64,000 nucleotides of DNA from positions 448,247 through 512,246 of the forward strand of contig CANLAD010000001.1 in NCBI GenBank assembly GCA_947488755.1, read 5' to 3'. How positions within the stretch are numbered: position 1 is the stretch's first letter; each line of letters begins with the position of its first letter. A program made the translations under genes and the position numbers. Source of the stretch: an uncultured Erythrobacter sp. (GTDB lineage: Bacteria; Pseudomonadota; Alphaproteobacteria; Sphingomonadales; Sphingomonadaceae). A model generated the notes under the pieces. That model saw only the letters and a list, made by a program, of their open reading frames with translations. It ran no database searches and was not told where the DNA came from. Positions 1 through 9,015 of the stretch are shown here, piece after piece.

Positions 1-837
1 TTCGATGCGAGCACATACGATGCGCAGGCTGATACCGCCGAGTGGCGTGGACGCTGGGGTTGGGGACGGCGGGGCTGGCGCCGTGGATGGCGCGGCCATC
101 GCCGCGGCGTGCGCGCTGGCGACGTGCTTGCAGGGGTCGCGATCATCGGTGGGATTGCCGCTATCGCGAGCGCCGCCAACAATCGCCGCCGTGACCGGGA
201 TGTAGTGGTCGTTCGCGAGGACCGCTATGAGCGCGATCGTGAGTGGCAGCAGGAGCGCGAGATCGACGATCTACGACGCCAGATGGAAGAGCAGCAGCGT
301 GAGCTCGACTATCTGCGCTCGCGCGGTGTTTCGGCCGAGCGCATTCCACCCTCCGCCACGGCCCGACCGCTTCCGCAAGTGGCTCCTCCTGTGCAGCCCG
401 AACGCTATGGCGCGCCCATCACCATCGACACCGCAATCGACCGCTGCGTCGAGGTGATCGAGATCGATTCAGCCGTGTCGGAAGTGGACGGAGTTAATCG
501 CACCGGCACGGGCTGGAGCATTACCGGTCGTGTTGCCGAAGGGCAGAGCTTTACCTGCCGTATCGACCGTAACGGTCAGATCGAAGCGCTCGAGAACGGA
601 CGCGGCTTCTCCTCGTACAGCACTACCCCAACACAGCGTGCGGCTCCCGGTCAGTGGTCCGGTGGTCAGTACGCCGACGCCCGAGCCGCCATGCGCGGTG
701 CGCCGAGCGCGAGCTTCGCCGATGCTCGCGGGAGTCAACCGCTCGTACCGCTCAGCTCCGACAGGATACCGGCCTATCCCGGCCGCCCGCTTCCTGGCGA
801 GGACGACGGCTCGATCGACGGTGATATCGGCGGCTGA
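1..837 (+). CDS. Membrane-anchored coiled-coil hypothetical protein (5' cut by window edge)
   Basis: The frame is open from base 1, so the start lies outside the window; a GTG at 109 exists but coding-like sequence (Gly/Arg/Trp-rich) continues upstream of it. The visible 278 residues contain one hydrophobic segment (DVLAGVAIIGGIAAIASA), then a highly charged stretch rich in Arg/Glu that should form a short coiled coil (ending RELDYLRSRG), a Pro-rich linker and a small C-terminal domain. The layout suggests a protein anchored in the membrane with a periplasmic or cytosolic coil. Function is not recognised. Its last 64 bp overlap the convergent channel gene on the other strand. Confidence 0.6.
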   Translation, partial: FDASTYDAQADTAEWRGRWGWGRRGWRRGWRGHRRGVRAGDVLAGVAIIGGIAAIASAANNRRRDRDVVVVREDRYERDREWQQEREIDDLRRQMEEQQRELDYLRSRGVSAERIPPSATARPLPQVAPPVQPERYGAPITIDTAIDRCVEVIEIDSAVSEVDGVNRTGTGWSITGRVAEGQSFTCRIDRNGQIEALENGRGFSSYSTTPTQRAAPGQWSGGQYADARAAMRGAPSASFADARGSQPLVPLSSDRIPAYPGRPLPGEDDGSIDGDIGG

Positions 838-1502
838 TCGATAGGCGGAGTGGTGGGCGTCGCTTCGGTGTCCTGCCCGCCATAGCTTGGCAAGCCGAGT
901 TCGAACCGGATCGCGGCTCCACGCAAGACATATCCCGCGACGAATGCCGCGCCCCACGCCCATGCATTCGGCACTCCCAGCAGAGCAGTTACCTGCATCC
1001 CGGCGACTGTCAGAGCAGCGCTCAAGGCTGCGGCGGTGACATAGAGTTCGGGCTGCATGATGATCGACGGACGGCCGGCGACCACGTCGCGGATCACCCC
1101 GCCAACGCATCCGGTGATGACGCCCATCAGCGCGGCGGGCACCGGGGGAATGCCGTAAGCGATCGCTTTCGCGCTGCCGAGTACGGCATAGGCTGCGAGG
1201 CCGATGCCGTCGGCGTAGGCGAACAGCTTGCCCTCCCACAATCGTACCGGCGTGAACCAGGCGACCAGCGCGGTGCCCAGGCACACCGGGGCAACCCATG
1301 CATCGGTGATCCAGAATACCGGCGCGCCGATCAGCAAGTCGCGCACGGTCCCGCCGCCGACTCCCGTGACCAGCGCGAAGAATGCCATGGTTACGAAGGT
1401 CTGCCGCTCACGCGCGGCGATCACGGCACCGGACAGCGCAAAGATCGCAATGCCGAGGATGTCGAGCCAATCGAGGATCGGCGTGAGAATGGTTTCGTTC
1501 AT
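774..1502 (-). CDS. TRIC/UPF0126-family (YadS-like) trimeric intracellular cation channel homologue
   Basis: A 242-residue inner-membrane protein with about seven hydrophobic segments and the duplicated glycine signature of the family, GVGGGTVRD and GCVGGVIRD, one in each repeat. Bacterial members form trimeric, potassium-permeable channels. I chose the ATG at 1502 (MNETILTP) because family members begin just before the first helix; the longer frame to 1574 would overlap the amidase gene. The soluble Pro/Ser-rich tail (last ~35 residues) is encoded antisense to the end of the gene at 1-837. It is the last gene of the minus-strand run, 26 bp after the amidase. Confidence 0.85.
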   Translation of the reverse strand: MNETILTPILDWLDILGIAIFALSGAVIAARERQTFVTMAFFALVTGVGGGTVRDLLIGAPVFWITDAWVAPVCLGTALVAWFTPVRLWEGKLFAYADGIGLAAYAVLGSAKAIAYGIPPVPAALMGVITGCVGGVIRDVVAGRPSIIMQPELYVTAAALSAALTVAGMQVTALLGVPNAWAWGAAFVAGYVLRGAAIRFELGLPSYGGQDTEATPTTPPIDQPPISPSIEPSSSPGSGRPG

Positions 1503-1528
1503 GGCCCGCGCCCTTTGGCGGAGCATGG

Positions 1529-2887
1529 TCAGCCGTGCAAGACGATCCCGATCTGTTCGGCTGCCGCAATGCAATCGAGATCGCCCATGCGCGCTCCGAT
1601 CACTTGCATCCCGCAGGGCAACTCTGCGCCTTGGTAAGTGGCCGCGCCGATAGGAAGAACGGTCGAGGGCAGGCCGGGAAAGGTCGCCAGCCCAGACCAG
1701 GCGAGTGCGCCGCCGCCCGGCAATTCCTGGCCATTCACCTCAATGGTGCCTTCGAACACCGCATTGTCGCGGTGCGGCATGGCGAGGATCGGGGCAGGGG
1801 GAGCGAGGACGAAGTCGTAAGTATCGAACAGGCGCATCCAGCGATGCAGGTTCGTCGCCTGCGCATCGAGGAGGTCGAACCAGTCGCTTGCGCTCGCTCG
1901 CTTGCCGCTGGGGGAGGGTGCCCCGCGCGCCATCGCGGTGTTGAGCATCCGCAAATAATCCGCATGCTGTTTTGGCAAATCGGGGACGAGTTCGCTCGAC
2001 CGGTCGATGGCAATGCCCTGCGCCTCCAACGTGACGAGCGCCGCTTTGAAGGGTTCCGCAACGCTCGCATCGATGGGACTCGCGGGATGCTCGCCCAAGG
2101 CAAGTATGCGGCATTCGGATAATCGGACCTGAGACGCGCCCATCGGGTATTGCGCTGCGATCCGGGTCAACAGGGCGAGGTCAGCAGCGTTACGGGCGAG
2201 CGGTCCGGCGATCGACAGGGCGCCGTCATGCGCGGCGACGAACCCTTCGCGCCGCGCCATTTGCGGGTGATCATGGCCTGCCTTGGACACCAGCCCCCAC
2301 GTTGTCTTGTGGCCCCAGATGCCGCAGAAATGGGCGGGCACGCGGACCGACCCGCCAATATCGGACCCGTATTCACACGCCACCATGCCGCTCGCGACCG
2401 CCGCTGCACCGCCGCCCGACGACCCGCCCGGAGAGCACGCGAGGTCATGCGGATTGCAGGTGCGGCCATAGACCGGGTTGGCGCTTTGCCAGTCGGTGAG
2501 GTCGACCGGCACGTTGGTCTTTCCAAGGATCACCGCGCCCGCCGCTTTCAAACGGCGCACCAGCTCGGCGTCGCGGCTGGGAACGTAGTCGGTCAGCCGC
2601 TCATGCCCCCAACAGGAAGGAAGCCCGGCAACATCGAAACTTTCCTTCACGGTCATCGGCACGCCGAACAGGGGCTGCTCTGCCACCGGCCCGCGCTGGT
2701 CCATAGCCCGCGCGGTTTCGACAGCGCGCTCGAAATCAGGCACGGCAAGCGCGTTTATATCTGCATCGAGCTGTTCGAACCGCGTGATCGCCGCATCGAC
2801 CGCTTCGACGACCGATATCTCGCCTTTACGGATGAGCGCCGCGGTTTCGATCGCGCCGGGTTTGTCGGTCAGTCGCGGATACGCCAT
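1529..2887 (-). CDS. Amidase signature family hydrolase
   Basis: 452 residues with the full amidase signature: Lys81 in MTVKESFD, the Gly/Ser stretch CSPGGSSGGGAAAVASG with Ser157, and Ser180 in GSDIGGSVRVPAHFCG. These form the Ser-Ser-Lys triad of the family, with spacings (76 and 23 residues) close to those of fatty acid amide hydrolase. The substrate cannot be read from sequence. Not likely GatA: no gatB or gatC is adjacent and the C-terminal half differs from glutamyl-tRNA amidotransferases. No signal peptide is seen, so it is probably cytosolic. It lies 26 bp after the DUF4403 gene in the same run. Confidence 0.88.
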   Translation of the reverse strand: MAYPRLTDKPGAIETAALIRKGEISVVEAVDAAITRFEQLDADINALAVPDFERAVETARAMDQRGPVAEQPLFGVPMTVKESFDVAGLPSCWGHERLTDYVPSRDAELVRRLKAAGAVILGKTNVPVDLTDWQSANPVYGRTCNPHDLACSPGGSSGGGAAAVASGMVACEYGSDIGGSVRVPAHFCGIWGHKTTWGLVSKAGHDHPQMARREGFVAAHDGALSIAGPLARNAADLALLTRIAAQYPMGASQVRLSECRILALGEHPASPIDASVAEPFKAALVTLEAQGIAIDRSSELVPDLPKQHADYLRMLNTAMARGAPSPSGKRASASDWFDLLDAQATNLHRWMRLFDTYDFVLAPPAPILAMPHRDNAVFEGTIEVNGQELPGGGALAWSGLATFPGLPSTVLPIGAATYQGAELPCGMQVIGARMGDLDCIAAAEQIGIVLHG

Positions 2888-2913
2888 TTATCTCGTCCCT
2901 TGTCGCGGCTAGT

Positions 2914-4404
2914 CTAATCGGCATCCGAGCGCGGAGCGTAGCGGATTTGCGCCGTTCCCTGGGCCGATACCGGAAGCACCAGCGCCTCGCCATAGGCTTT
3001 GAGCGATCCGGTCGAAACCTTATCAAGCTGCGTGACCACTTCGAAATCGCCGATCCGCTGGCGCTCGATTGCGCGGTCCACTTTTTGGAGCAGCTCGCGA
3101 TAGTCACTCTCGAAGTTCTGCGTGAGTGCGTCTTCGATCGTGGCCGAAAAATCCCGCGTCTTTGCAATTTCGAGAAGGACGTTGCTTGAGAAACGACTGG
3201 TTTCGGCAAGATAATCAGGTTCGAGAAACGCGACCTTGCGCGAATTCGATGCATTGGATGGACGCGCGGTGAGCCAGACCGTTCCACTCGCAGCATCGTC
3301 GCGCTTGCCCGGCTTCCAGGCTTCGAATTCGACGCCTAGTGCGATGCGGTTGCCGGTCGTGCCGTAGGCTGTGACCGATCTGGGCGCGAACATCCGGTCT
3401 CCCAGCGCGGGCAATGCGATCGCCCTCTCGGCCCGCTTTTCGAGTGCGCGGCGCACGACCGGTTCAATCTCGGAGTACTGGGCGATGACCGGCAAGGCCA
3501 GCATCACGCCTTCGGCTCCATCCGCATCATCCGACATGGTGGGCAGCGGCGTGGCAGGTGAGGGCTCGGGCCTGTCGCCGACGAACACCTGCGTCGTCGC
3601 ATCGAGGCGCATCTTGACGGCAAGCGTGTCGTGCGAGGCGGAATAGCCCTTATATCGCAGCGCCGAGGGTGTCAGGCGCAGCCATACCGGCGGGTTCTTA
3701 CGGTTGAGCGACAGAACCGTGAAGCCGCTCTCCCACACCGGCTCCAGCTGAGAGCGCAGGTCGAGACGCGCGATTTCGGCCTGGAGGCTCTGTTCCAGGT
3801 TTCGGACAACCCGGGCAAGCCGTCCATCCGCTTCACTCGCGAATGTGAGCTTTTGCCCGAGCAGCTCTACTGCTGGCGGCTCGGTCCAGTGGTAGCGGAT
3901 CCGTACTCGCCCGCGGGTGGACCAATCATCGTCAACCGAGAGGCGCACCCTCGCGCTGACACGGGCGCGGGCGTTCGCGGTTTCCTGCTCGATGATCCCG
4001 GCGATGTCTTTCGCGGCCAAGGTCGCGCGGATCGGCATGGTGACGACCAAGTCGCGGCCTTCTCCGGAAAGCGTCAGTGAACCGCGTGTCACCTGGCCGG
4101 TCAGGTCGCATTTGATCGTCGGTGACTTTAGCGCGATGCCGATCACCTCGGTGCGCTGCGAAGCGATGCATTCGGCTCCCGGCTGGTTCAGCGACCACAG
4201 CCGACGCGGCACTTCGCGCTCGAGAGCACGGCGCAAATCCGTGAGGTCGATATTGATGTTGGCTGTGACGGTGGAGCTGCCATCGGGCACTTCGATCGGA
4301 TCGGTCGCGCGCGGCGGTGGTTCGACTTCGGTTTCGAACAGCGAGCAGCCGGCGAGCAGGAACGTGACGGCGAGCGCCATTGCTTTCCTCGATTGGCCTG
4401 TCAT
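2914..4404 (-). CDS. DUF4403-family lipoprotein
   Basis: 496 residues from the ATG at 4404, which has a purine-rich GGGGAGCGAGG upstream; the TTG at 4425 is in frame but less likely. The N-terminus is a lipoprotein signal: basic start, short hydrophobic core and lipobox LAGC with Cys20. The rest reads as the DUF4403 type: an initial INIDLTDLRRALEREVP segment and repeated beta-rich domains resembling lipid-binding (BPI/SMP-like) proteins. Likely in the periplasm or on a membrane face; the biochemical role is unknown. Gap to the upstream epimerase gene is 34 bp, so probably co-transcribed. Confidence 0.75.
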   Translation of the reverse strand: MTGQSRKAMALAVTFLLAGCSLFETEVEPPPRATDPIEVPDGSSTVTANINIDLTDLRRALEREVPRRLWSLNQPGAECIASQRTEVIGIALKSPTIKCDLTGQVTRGSLTLSGEGRDLVVTMPIRATLAAKDIAGIIEQETANARARVSARVRLSVDDDWSTRGRVRIRYHWTEPPAVELLGQKLTFASEADGRLARVVRNLEQSLQAEIARLDLRSQLEPVWESGFTVLSLNRKNPPVWLRLTPSALRYKGYSASHDTLAVKMRLDATTQVFVGDRPEPSPATPLPTMSDDADGAEGVMLALPVIAQYSEIEPVVRRALEKRAERAIALPALGDRMFAPRSVTAYGTTGNRIALGVEFEAWKPGKRDDAASGTVWLTARPSNASNSRKVAFLEPDYLAETSRFSSNVLLEIAKTRDFSATIEDALTQNFESDYRELLQKVDRAIERQRIGDFEVVTQLDKVSTGSLKAYGEALVLPVSAQGTAQIRYAPRSDAD

Positions 4405-4438
4405 CGCCTCGCTCCCCTCGTGCAAAGAGCGTAGCGCC

Positions 4439-5419
4439 TCACAGCGCCGCGAGAAAGCGGTCCTCCGCCTCGTAGTCGAACAAATCCCACGGATAGGCCG
4501 CGAGCTGCGGGAAGGCGGCGCGCCAGTCGGTGGGGTTTAGATCGCGGAGCCAATCAATCGCTCCTTCGACGGCGGAGCGATAGCTTACCCGTGAAGCCCC
4601 GTGCCGCACGGCCTTTTCATTCGACACGATCATTTCAGCCGGGATGGACCAGGGTGTGCGACCGATCCCATCCAAAGTGTCTTCTTCAAGCGGGACGAGC
4701 TGCACAGTTTTGACCAAAGGCCGCGCGATTGCTTCTCCGACCTGCGAAACGCTCGGCGCATCATCATCAGCGATATTGAATATTCCGCCCACATCGCGCT
4801 CGGCGGCCAGCATCGCCATTTCGCCGATCGATTGAGCGGCGGTGGTCTGGAAGCGCGATTTGCCGCGATGACTCAGCGGTATCTGCGTTCGCCCATCGAT
4901 CAGCCGTTTCACGAACCACCATTCGCGCGGATGTCGACTGTGCGGACCGTGTATCGCACAGGGACGAAGCACCGTTGCGCGATCGTCGAACTGGTCGAGT
5001 GCCTCGTTCTCCATGCGAACTTTTCGTGTGGAATAGGTCTCAGGTCCGGGCCGAACCGTCGATTGCTCCTCGGTTATGGGGCCGCCGAAGTCGGGAAAGC
5101 CGTTCTGCGGTCCTTCGTCGAGCGTTCGGCCCTGTTCATCGCAATAGACGCTGGCTGACGATATGACGACCAAGCTACCAATCCGATCCGGATCGTAGCG
5201 CGCCGCATCATCTTCATCGAAGGCGATGGTATCGACGACCACGTCGGCTTCGGGCGGGTAATCGTCACCGGCAATGTACCGCTCGAACACTTGCTTTTCG
5301 ATGGACCAGTCTGGTTTGCTGCGGGCTAGCACGCGCACCTGCCAGCCCTCTGCTCCGAATTGTTGCGCCGCCGCATGCCCGATCTGACCCGCTCCGATTA
5401 TCGCGACAGAACGGGTCAT
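4439..5419 (-). CDS. NAD-dependent epimerase/dehydratase family protein
   Basis: 326 residues. The Rossmann nucleotide motif is at the very N-terminus (SVAIIGAGQIGHAAAQQFG), as in extended or atypical short-chain dehydrogenases. Further along are a strand motif VVVDTIAFDEDD, the SSASVYCDEQGR segment and YSTRKVRMEN, which holds the Tyr-x-x-x-Lys pair of the active site. Substrate is unknown; a nucleoside-sugar or related carbonyl substrate is typical for the family. It starts 15 bp after lpd and is read in the same direction. Confidence 0.8.
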   Translation of the reverse strand: MTRSVAIIGAGQIGHAAAQQFGAEGWQVRVLARSKPDWSIEKQVFERYIAGDDYPPEADVVVDTIAFDEDDAARYDPDRIGSLVVISSASVYCDEQGRTLDEGPQNGFPDFGGPITEEQSTVRPGPETYSTRKVRMENEALDQFDDRATVLRPCAIHGPHSRHPREWWFVKRLIDGRTQIPLSHRGKSRFQTTAAQSIGEMAMLAAERDVGGIFNIADDDAPSVSQVGEAIARPLVKTVQLVPLEEDTLDGIGRTPWSIPAEMIVSNEKAVRHGASRVSYRSAVEGAIDWLRDLNPTDWRAAFPQLAAYPWDLFDYEAEDRFLAAL

Positions 5420-5434
5420 CTCGGTCTCTCCGGA

Positions 5435-6853
5435 CTACATATGGATCGGCTTGCCTTGAACCGCCATCGCCGCTTCCTTGAAAGCTTCGGCATGGGTCGG
5501 GTGGGCGTGGCAGGTGTAGGCGATGTCTTCCGAAGTCGCGCCGAATTCCATTGCCTGGGCCGCCTGGGCGATCATCGTGCCCGCCAGCGTGTTGATCATC
5601 CACACGCCCAGCACGCGGTCGGTTTCAGCGTCAGCGATCACCTTGACGAAACCGTCCGTGTCGCGGTTGGCCTTGGCGCGGCTATTGGCCATCATCGGGA
5701 ACTTGCCGATTTTGACCTTCGACTTGTCGCCGCCCGCTTCCTGGATCGCCTGCTCTTGGGTGAGGCCAACGCCAGCGATTTCGGGCGCGGTGTAGACGAC
5801 GTTGGGGATGATGGCGTGGTTCACGATCCCCGTTTCGCCCGCGATGTTCTCGGCCACCGCGATGCCTTCATCCTCGGCCTTGTGCGCCAGCATCGGGCCG
5901 GGGACCACATCGCCGATCGCCCAGACGCTGTCGACCTTCGTTCGGAAGGCGTGGTCGATCTCGATCTGACCGCGATTGTTGACCTGCAGGCCGGCCTTGT
6001 CGAGCGCCAGGCCATCGGTGTTCGGCCGCCGACCGATCGAGACGAGCACATGGCTCGCGTCCAGCGTCTGCGCGTCACCACCGTCCGATTTCTCGATGCT
6101 GAGCGTGACAGTCTTGCCCTTTACCTCAGCGCCGGTCACCTTGTGGCCGAGCATCCACTTGATGCCCTGCTTCTTAAAGATCTTGTTCGCTTCCTTGCGC
6201 ACTTCCTCATCCATGCCGGGCAGGATCTGCGTCAGGTATTCGACGACCGTTACCTTCGCGCCCAGTCTGCGCCACACGCTGCCGAGCTCCAGCCCGATCA
6301 CACCGCCACCGATTACGACGAGATGTTCGGGCACTTCGGCGAAATCGAGTGCACCGGTGGAATCGACGATGCGCTGGCCGTCATTGTCGACCTCGACGCC
6401 GGGGAGCGGGGTGACACTGGAGCCTGTGGCGATGACGATGTCGTTCGCCGTAACCGTTTCATCGCCGACCTTCACCGAATGGGCGTCTTCGAACGCGGCA
6501 TGCCCTTTCAACCAGGTGACCTTGTTCTTCTTGAACAGGAATTCGATCCCGCCGGTGAGCTCGCCCACCGCCTTGGTCTTCTCCTCCATCATCCGGCCAA
6601 GGTCGAGCTTGGGCTTCGCCGTAATGCCCCACGTCGCGAAGTGGCCCCCATCGGCCTCCTCGAACAGTTCGGAGCCATGCAGCAGCGCCTTCGACGGAAT
6701 GCACCCGACATTGAGGCACGTGCCGCCCAACGTCTCGCGGCTTTCCACACAGGCAGTCTTTAGCCCAAGCTGCGCAGCCCGAATGGCAGCGACATAGCCG
6801 CCGGGGCCAGCGCCAATGACGAGGACGTCGTAATCGTATTCGTGGGTTGCCAT
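5435..6853 (-). CDS. lpdA: Dihydrolipoyl dehydrogenase (E3 of 2-oxoglutarate dehydrogenase)
   Basis: 472 residues from the ATG at 6853 (MATHEYDYDVLVIGAG); a GTG four codons upstream is also in frame. It contains the FAD dinucleotide fold GAGPGGYVAA, the redox-active disulfide GGTCLNVGCIPSK, a second NAD-binding GGGVIGLELGSVWRRLG, and the C-terminal HAHPTHAEAFKEA with the catalytic His-Glu pair. The enzyme reoxidises the lipoyl groups carried by E2 and passes electrons to NAD+. Its place after sucA and odhB assigns it to the 2-oxoglutarate complex, though a methyltransferase gene separates it from odhB. Confidence 0.96.
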   Translation of the reverse strand: MATHEYDYDVLVIGAGPGGYVAAIRAAQLGLKTACVESRETLGGTCLNVGCIPSKALLHGSELFEEADGGHFATWGITAKPKLDLGRMMEEKTKAVGELTGGIEFLFKKNKVTWLKGHAAFEDAHSVKVGDETVTANDIVIATGSSVTPLPGVEVDNDGQRIVDSTGALDFAEVPEHLVVIGGGVIGLELGSVWRRLGAKVTVVEYLTQILPGMDEEVRKEANKIFKKQGIKWMLGHKVTGAEVKGKTVTLSIEKSDGGDAQTLDASHVLVSIGRRPNTDGLALDKAGLQVNNRGQIEIDHAFRTKVDSVWAIGDVVPGPMLAHKAEDEGIAVAENIAGETGIVNHAIIPNVVYTAPEIAGVGLTQEQAIQEAGGDKSKVKIGKFPMMANSRAKANRDTDGFVKVIADAETDRVLGVWMINTLAGTMIAQAAQAMEFGATSEDIAYTCHAHPTHAEAFKEAAMAVQGKPIHM

Positions 6854-6941
6854 GCTCGTGCTCACCGTTCGCTAACTGTCTCGTGTGGGGGTTTATCTAG
6901 GGGTTCGCCGCGAAGGTTGCCATGGCTGTTTTGATGCGATT

Positions 6942-7721
6942 TTACGCCGAGATTTTCGGGGTGCGCCTGCGCAAGTGCCAATACAGGCCCACGGTCACGA
7001 ATTTCTCGAGCGCGGGGATCGCGGCGGGCAGCAGCATCGCTTTCATCAATGCGGTTTTGAGCGGCGATCCCGCGACATTGCGTCGGGCGGATATCACCTC
7101 GATCGGCAGCCCTGCCAATGCTGCGCGAAAATCGGCCGGGGTCGCGCCGTTGAAGCCCATCTGCGCGATCGTGTCGGGCGTGTTGCCAGCGTCATCATGC
7201 AGGCGATCGAGGAAAGCGCGATTGTCGCGTGGCAGATGTGCCCATGGCCGTCGCGGGGCGATAAGGCCGTGATGGCCGAAGGGCGAGTGCCATAACGGCG
7301 AGAAACCGATGAACATCTCCCCGCCCGGGCGGCATGCGGCGGTGACCGAGCGCAATGTCTCGCGCAAGGGCATGACGTGCTCCATCGTGTTGCACGACAC
7401 CACAATATCCGCCATTTCTACCGGCGTGTCGCGGATGTCGGCGCAGGCAAAGCTGGCCGCACCGTCCCAGCGCCTCGCAACCTTATCCCGCGCGAAGGCG
7501 ATGTAATTGGGATTGAAATCGATGCCGAGGGCCGAGCGAGCGCCTGCCTCCATCGCCCGCTGCACCATTCCCCCACGCCCACAGCCGAAATCGATGACGC
7601 GCTTGTCTGCGAGATCGGGCATTCGGGCGAACCTGGCCCAAAATTCGTCAAGAACCGGCTGGGTCTGAACGAAGCGCAGTTCGTCGAATTCGGCTCGGGT
7701 TCGGGGCTCGTCCACCACCAA
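6942..7721 (-). CDS. Class I SAM-dependent methyltransferase
   Basis: About 259 residues; start is TTG at 7721 or GTG at 7718. Motif I is VIDFGCGRGGMVQRAMEAG followed by an acidic residue in LGIDFNP, then ADIVVSCNTMEHV, typical of class I methyltransferases with a Methyltransf_11/25-like core. The target is unknown. It sits between odhB (22 bp upstream) and lpd (88 bp downstream), inside the 2-oxoglutarate dehydrogenase gene set. A hydrophobic C-terminal third might contact membrane or lipid. Confidence 0.8.
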   Translation of the reverse strand: MVVDEPRTRAEFDELRFVQTQPVLDEFWARFARMPDLADKRVIDFGCGRGGMVQRAMEAGARSALGIDFNPNYIAFARDKVARRWDGAASFACADIRDTPVEMADIVVSCNTMEHVMPLRETLRSVTAACRPGGEMFIGFSPLWHSPFGHHGLIAPRRPWAHLPRDNRAFLDRLHDDAGNTPDTIAQMGFNGATPADFRAALAGLPIEVISARRNVAGSPLKTALMKAMLLPAAIPALEKFVTVGLYWHLRRRTPKISA

Positions 7722-7743
7722 AGCCGTTAGCCGAACGGATATC

Positions 7744-8985
7744 TCAAAGGTCGATCAGCATCCGGGTGGGATCCTCGATCGCTTCCTTGATGATCTTGAG
7801 CGCCGTCACTGCCTCACGCCCGTCAATCAGGCGGTGATCGTAGGATAGCGCGAGATACATCATCGGGCGGATCACGACTTCGCCGTTTATCGCAACCGGG
7901 CGGTCCTCGATCCGGTGAAGGCCCAGCACGGCGGATTGTGGCGGGTTGATGATCGGGGTGCTCATCAGCGATCCGAAAACGCCCCCATTGGAAATCGTAA
8001 AGGTGCCGCCTTGCATGTCCTGCATGGTCAGCGTGCCTTCCTTGGCCCGCGCACCGAAATCGGCAATGTCCTTCTCGATCCGGGCAAAGCCCTTCCGGTC
8101 TGCATCGCGGATGACCGGGACGACCAGACCGTTGGGCGCGCTGACCGCAACCGAGATATCGACATAGTCGTGATAGACGATCTCATCGCCGTCGATATAG
8201 GCGTTGACGCTCGGCACGTCCTTGAGCGCGAGGCAGGCGGCTTTCGCGAAGAAGCCCATGAAGCCCAGGCGAATGTCGTGCTTCTTGGCGAACATGTCCT
8301 TGTATTTGCCGCGTGCTTCCATGACGGCGCTCATGTCGCAGTCGTTGAAGGTGGTCAGCAGCGCGGCTTCGTCCTGCGCGCCCTTCAGCCGCTTGGCGAT
8401 GGTCTGCCGCATCCGCGTCATCTTGACCCGTTCTTCGCGGCGTTCGCCGGTGGCAGAGGGTGTGGGCGACGGGGCCGGTGCGGGCGCGGGTGAAGGTGCC
8501 GGGCTCGGCGCATCGCCCTTGGCCTTTGCCGCCGCGATTACGTCTTCCTTGGTCAGGCGACCATCCTTGCCGGTGCCCTTTATCGTCGACGGGTCGACCC
8601 CGTGTTCGAGCACAGCGCGCCGGACGGCTGGTGACAACGTCTGCGCAGCCTCGCGCACCTCGTCACTTGCATCCTCGCGCTTGTCCTCGCCTTTCTCGGC
8701 CCGCTGCTCCTTTCGGCCCGCTTCCTCGCCCGAGGCGGCAGCGGTTGCGCCTTCCTCGATAACGGCAATCACCGCGCCGACTTCGACCGTGTCGCCGACC
8801 TCTGCCCGGTGCTCGCTCATCACGCCCGCGACCGGGGAAGGCACATCGACCGCGACCTTGTCGGTTTCGAGGCTCGCGATAGGCTCGTCCGCAGCGACCG
8901 CATCACCGGGTTGCTTCAGCCACTCGCCGATCGAACCTTCGGTGACCGACTCGCCCAGAGCCGGGACGGTGATTTCAGTACTCAT
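7744..8985 (-). CDS. odhB: 2-oxoglutarate dehydrogenase E2, dihydrolipoyl succinyltransferase
   Basis: 413 residues in three parts: one lipoyl domain (residues ~1-77) with the lipoylated Lys in [10 protein letters not shown], an acidic/Ala-Pro linker, a peripheral-subunit-binding domain (~115-155, [22 protein letters not shown]), a second Ala-Pro hinge, and the catalytic domain ending in [13 protein letters not shown], which carries the His-x-x-x-Asp-Gly active site. It forms the complex core and transfers succinyl groups from lipoamide to CoA. A single lipoyl domain and the sucA neighbour argue for the 2-oxoglutarate rather than the pyruvate complex. Confidence 0.96.
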   Translation of the reverse strand: MSTEITVPALGESVTEGSIGEWLKQPGDAVAADEPIASLETDKVAVDVPSPVAGVMSEHRAEVGDTVEVGAVIAVIEEGATAAASGEEAGRKEQRAEKGEDKREDASDEVREAAQTLSPAVRRAVLEHGVDPSTIKGTGKDGRLTKEDVIAAAKAKGDAPSPAPSPAPAPAPSPTPSATGERREERVKMTRMRQTIAKRLKGAQDEAALLTTFNDCDMSAVMEARGKYKDMFAKKHDIRLGFMGFFAKAACLALKDVPSVNAYIDGDEIVYHDYVDISVAVSAPNGLVVPVIRDADRKGFARIEKDIADFGARAKEGTLTMQDMQGGTFTISNGGVFGSLMSTPIINPPQSAVLGLHRIEDRPVAINGEVVIRPMMYLALSYDHRLIDGREAVTALKIIKEAIEDPTRMLIDL

Positions 8986-9015
8986 CGTGAAAGAGTCCCT
9001 TCCAAAGGGTGATTA

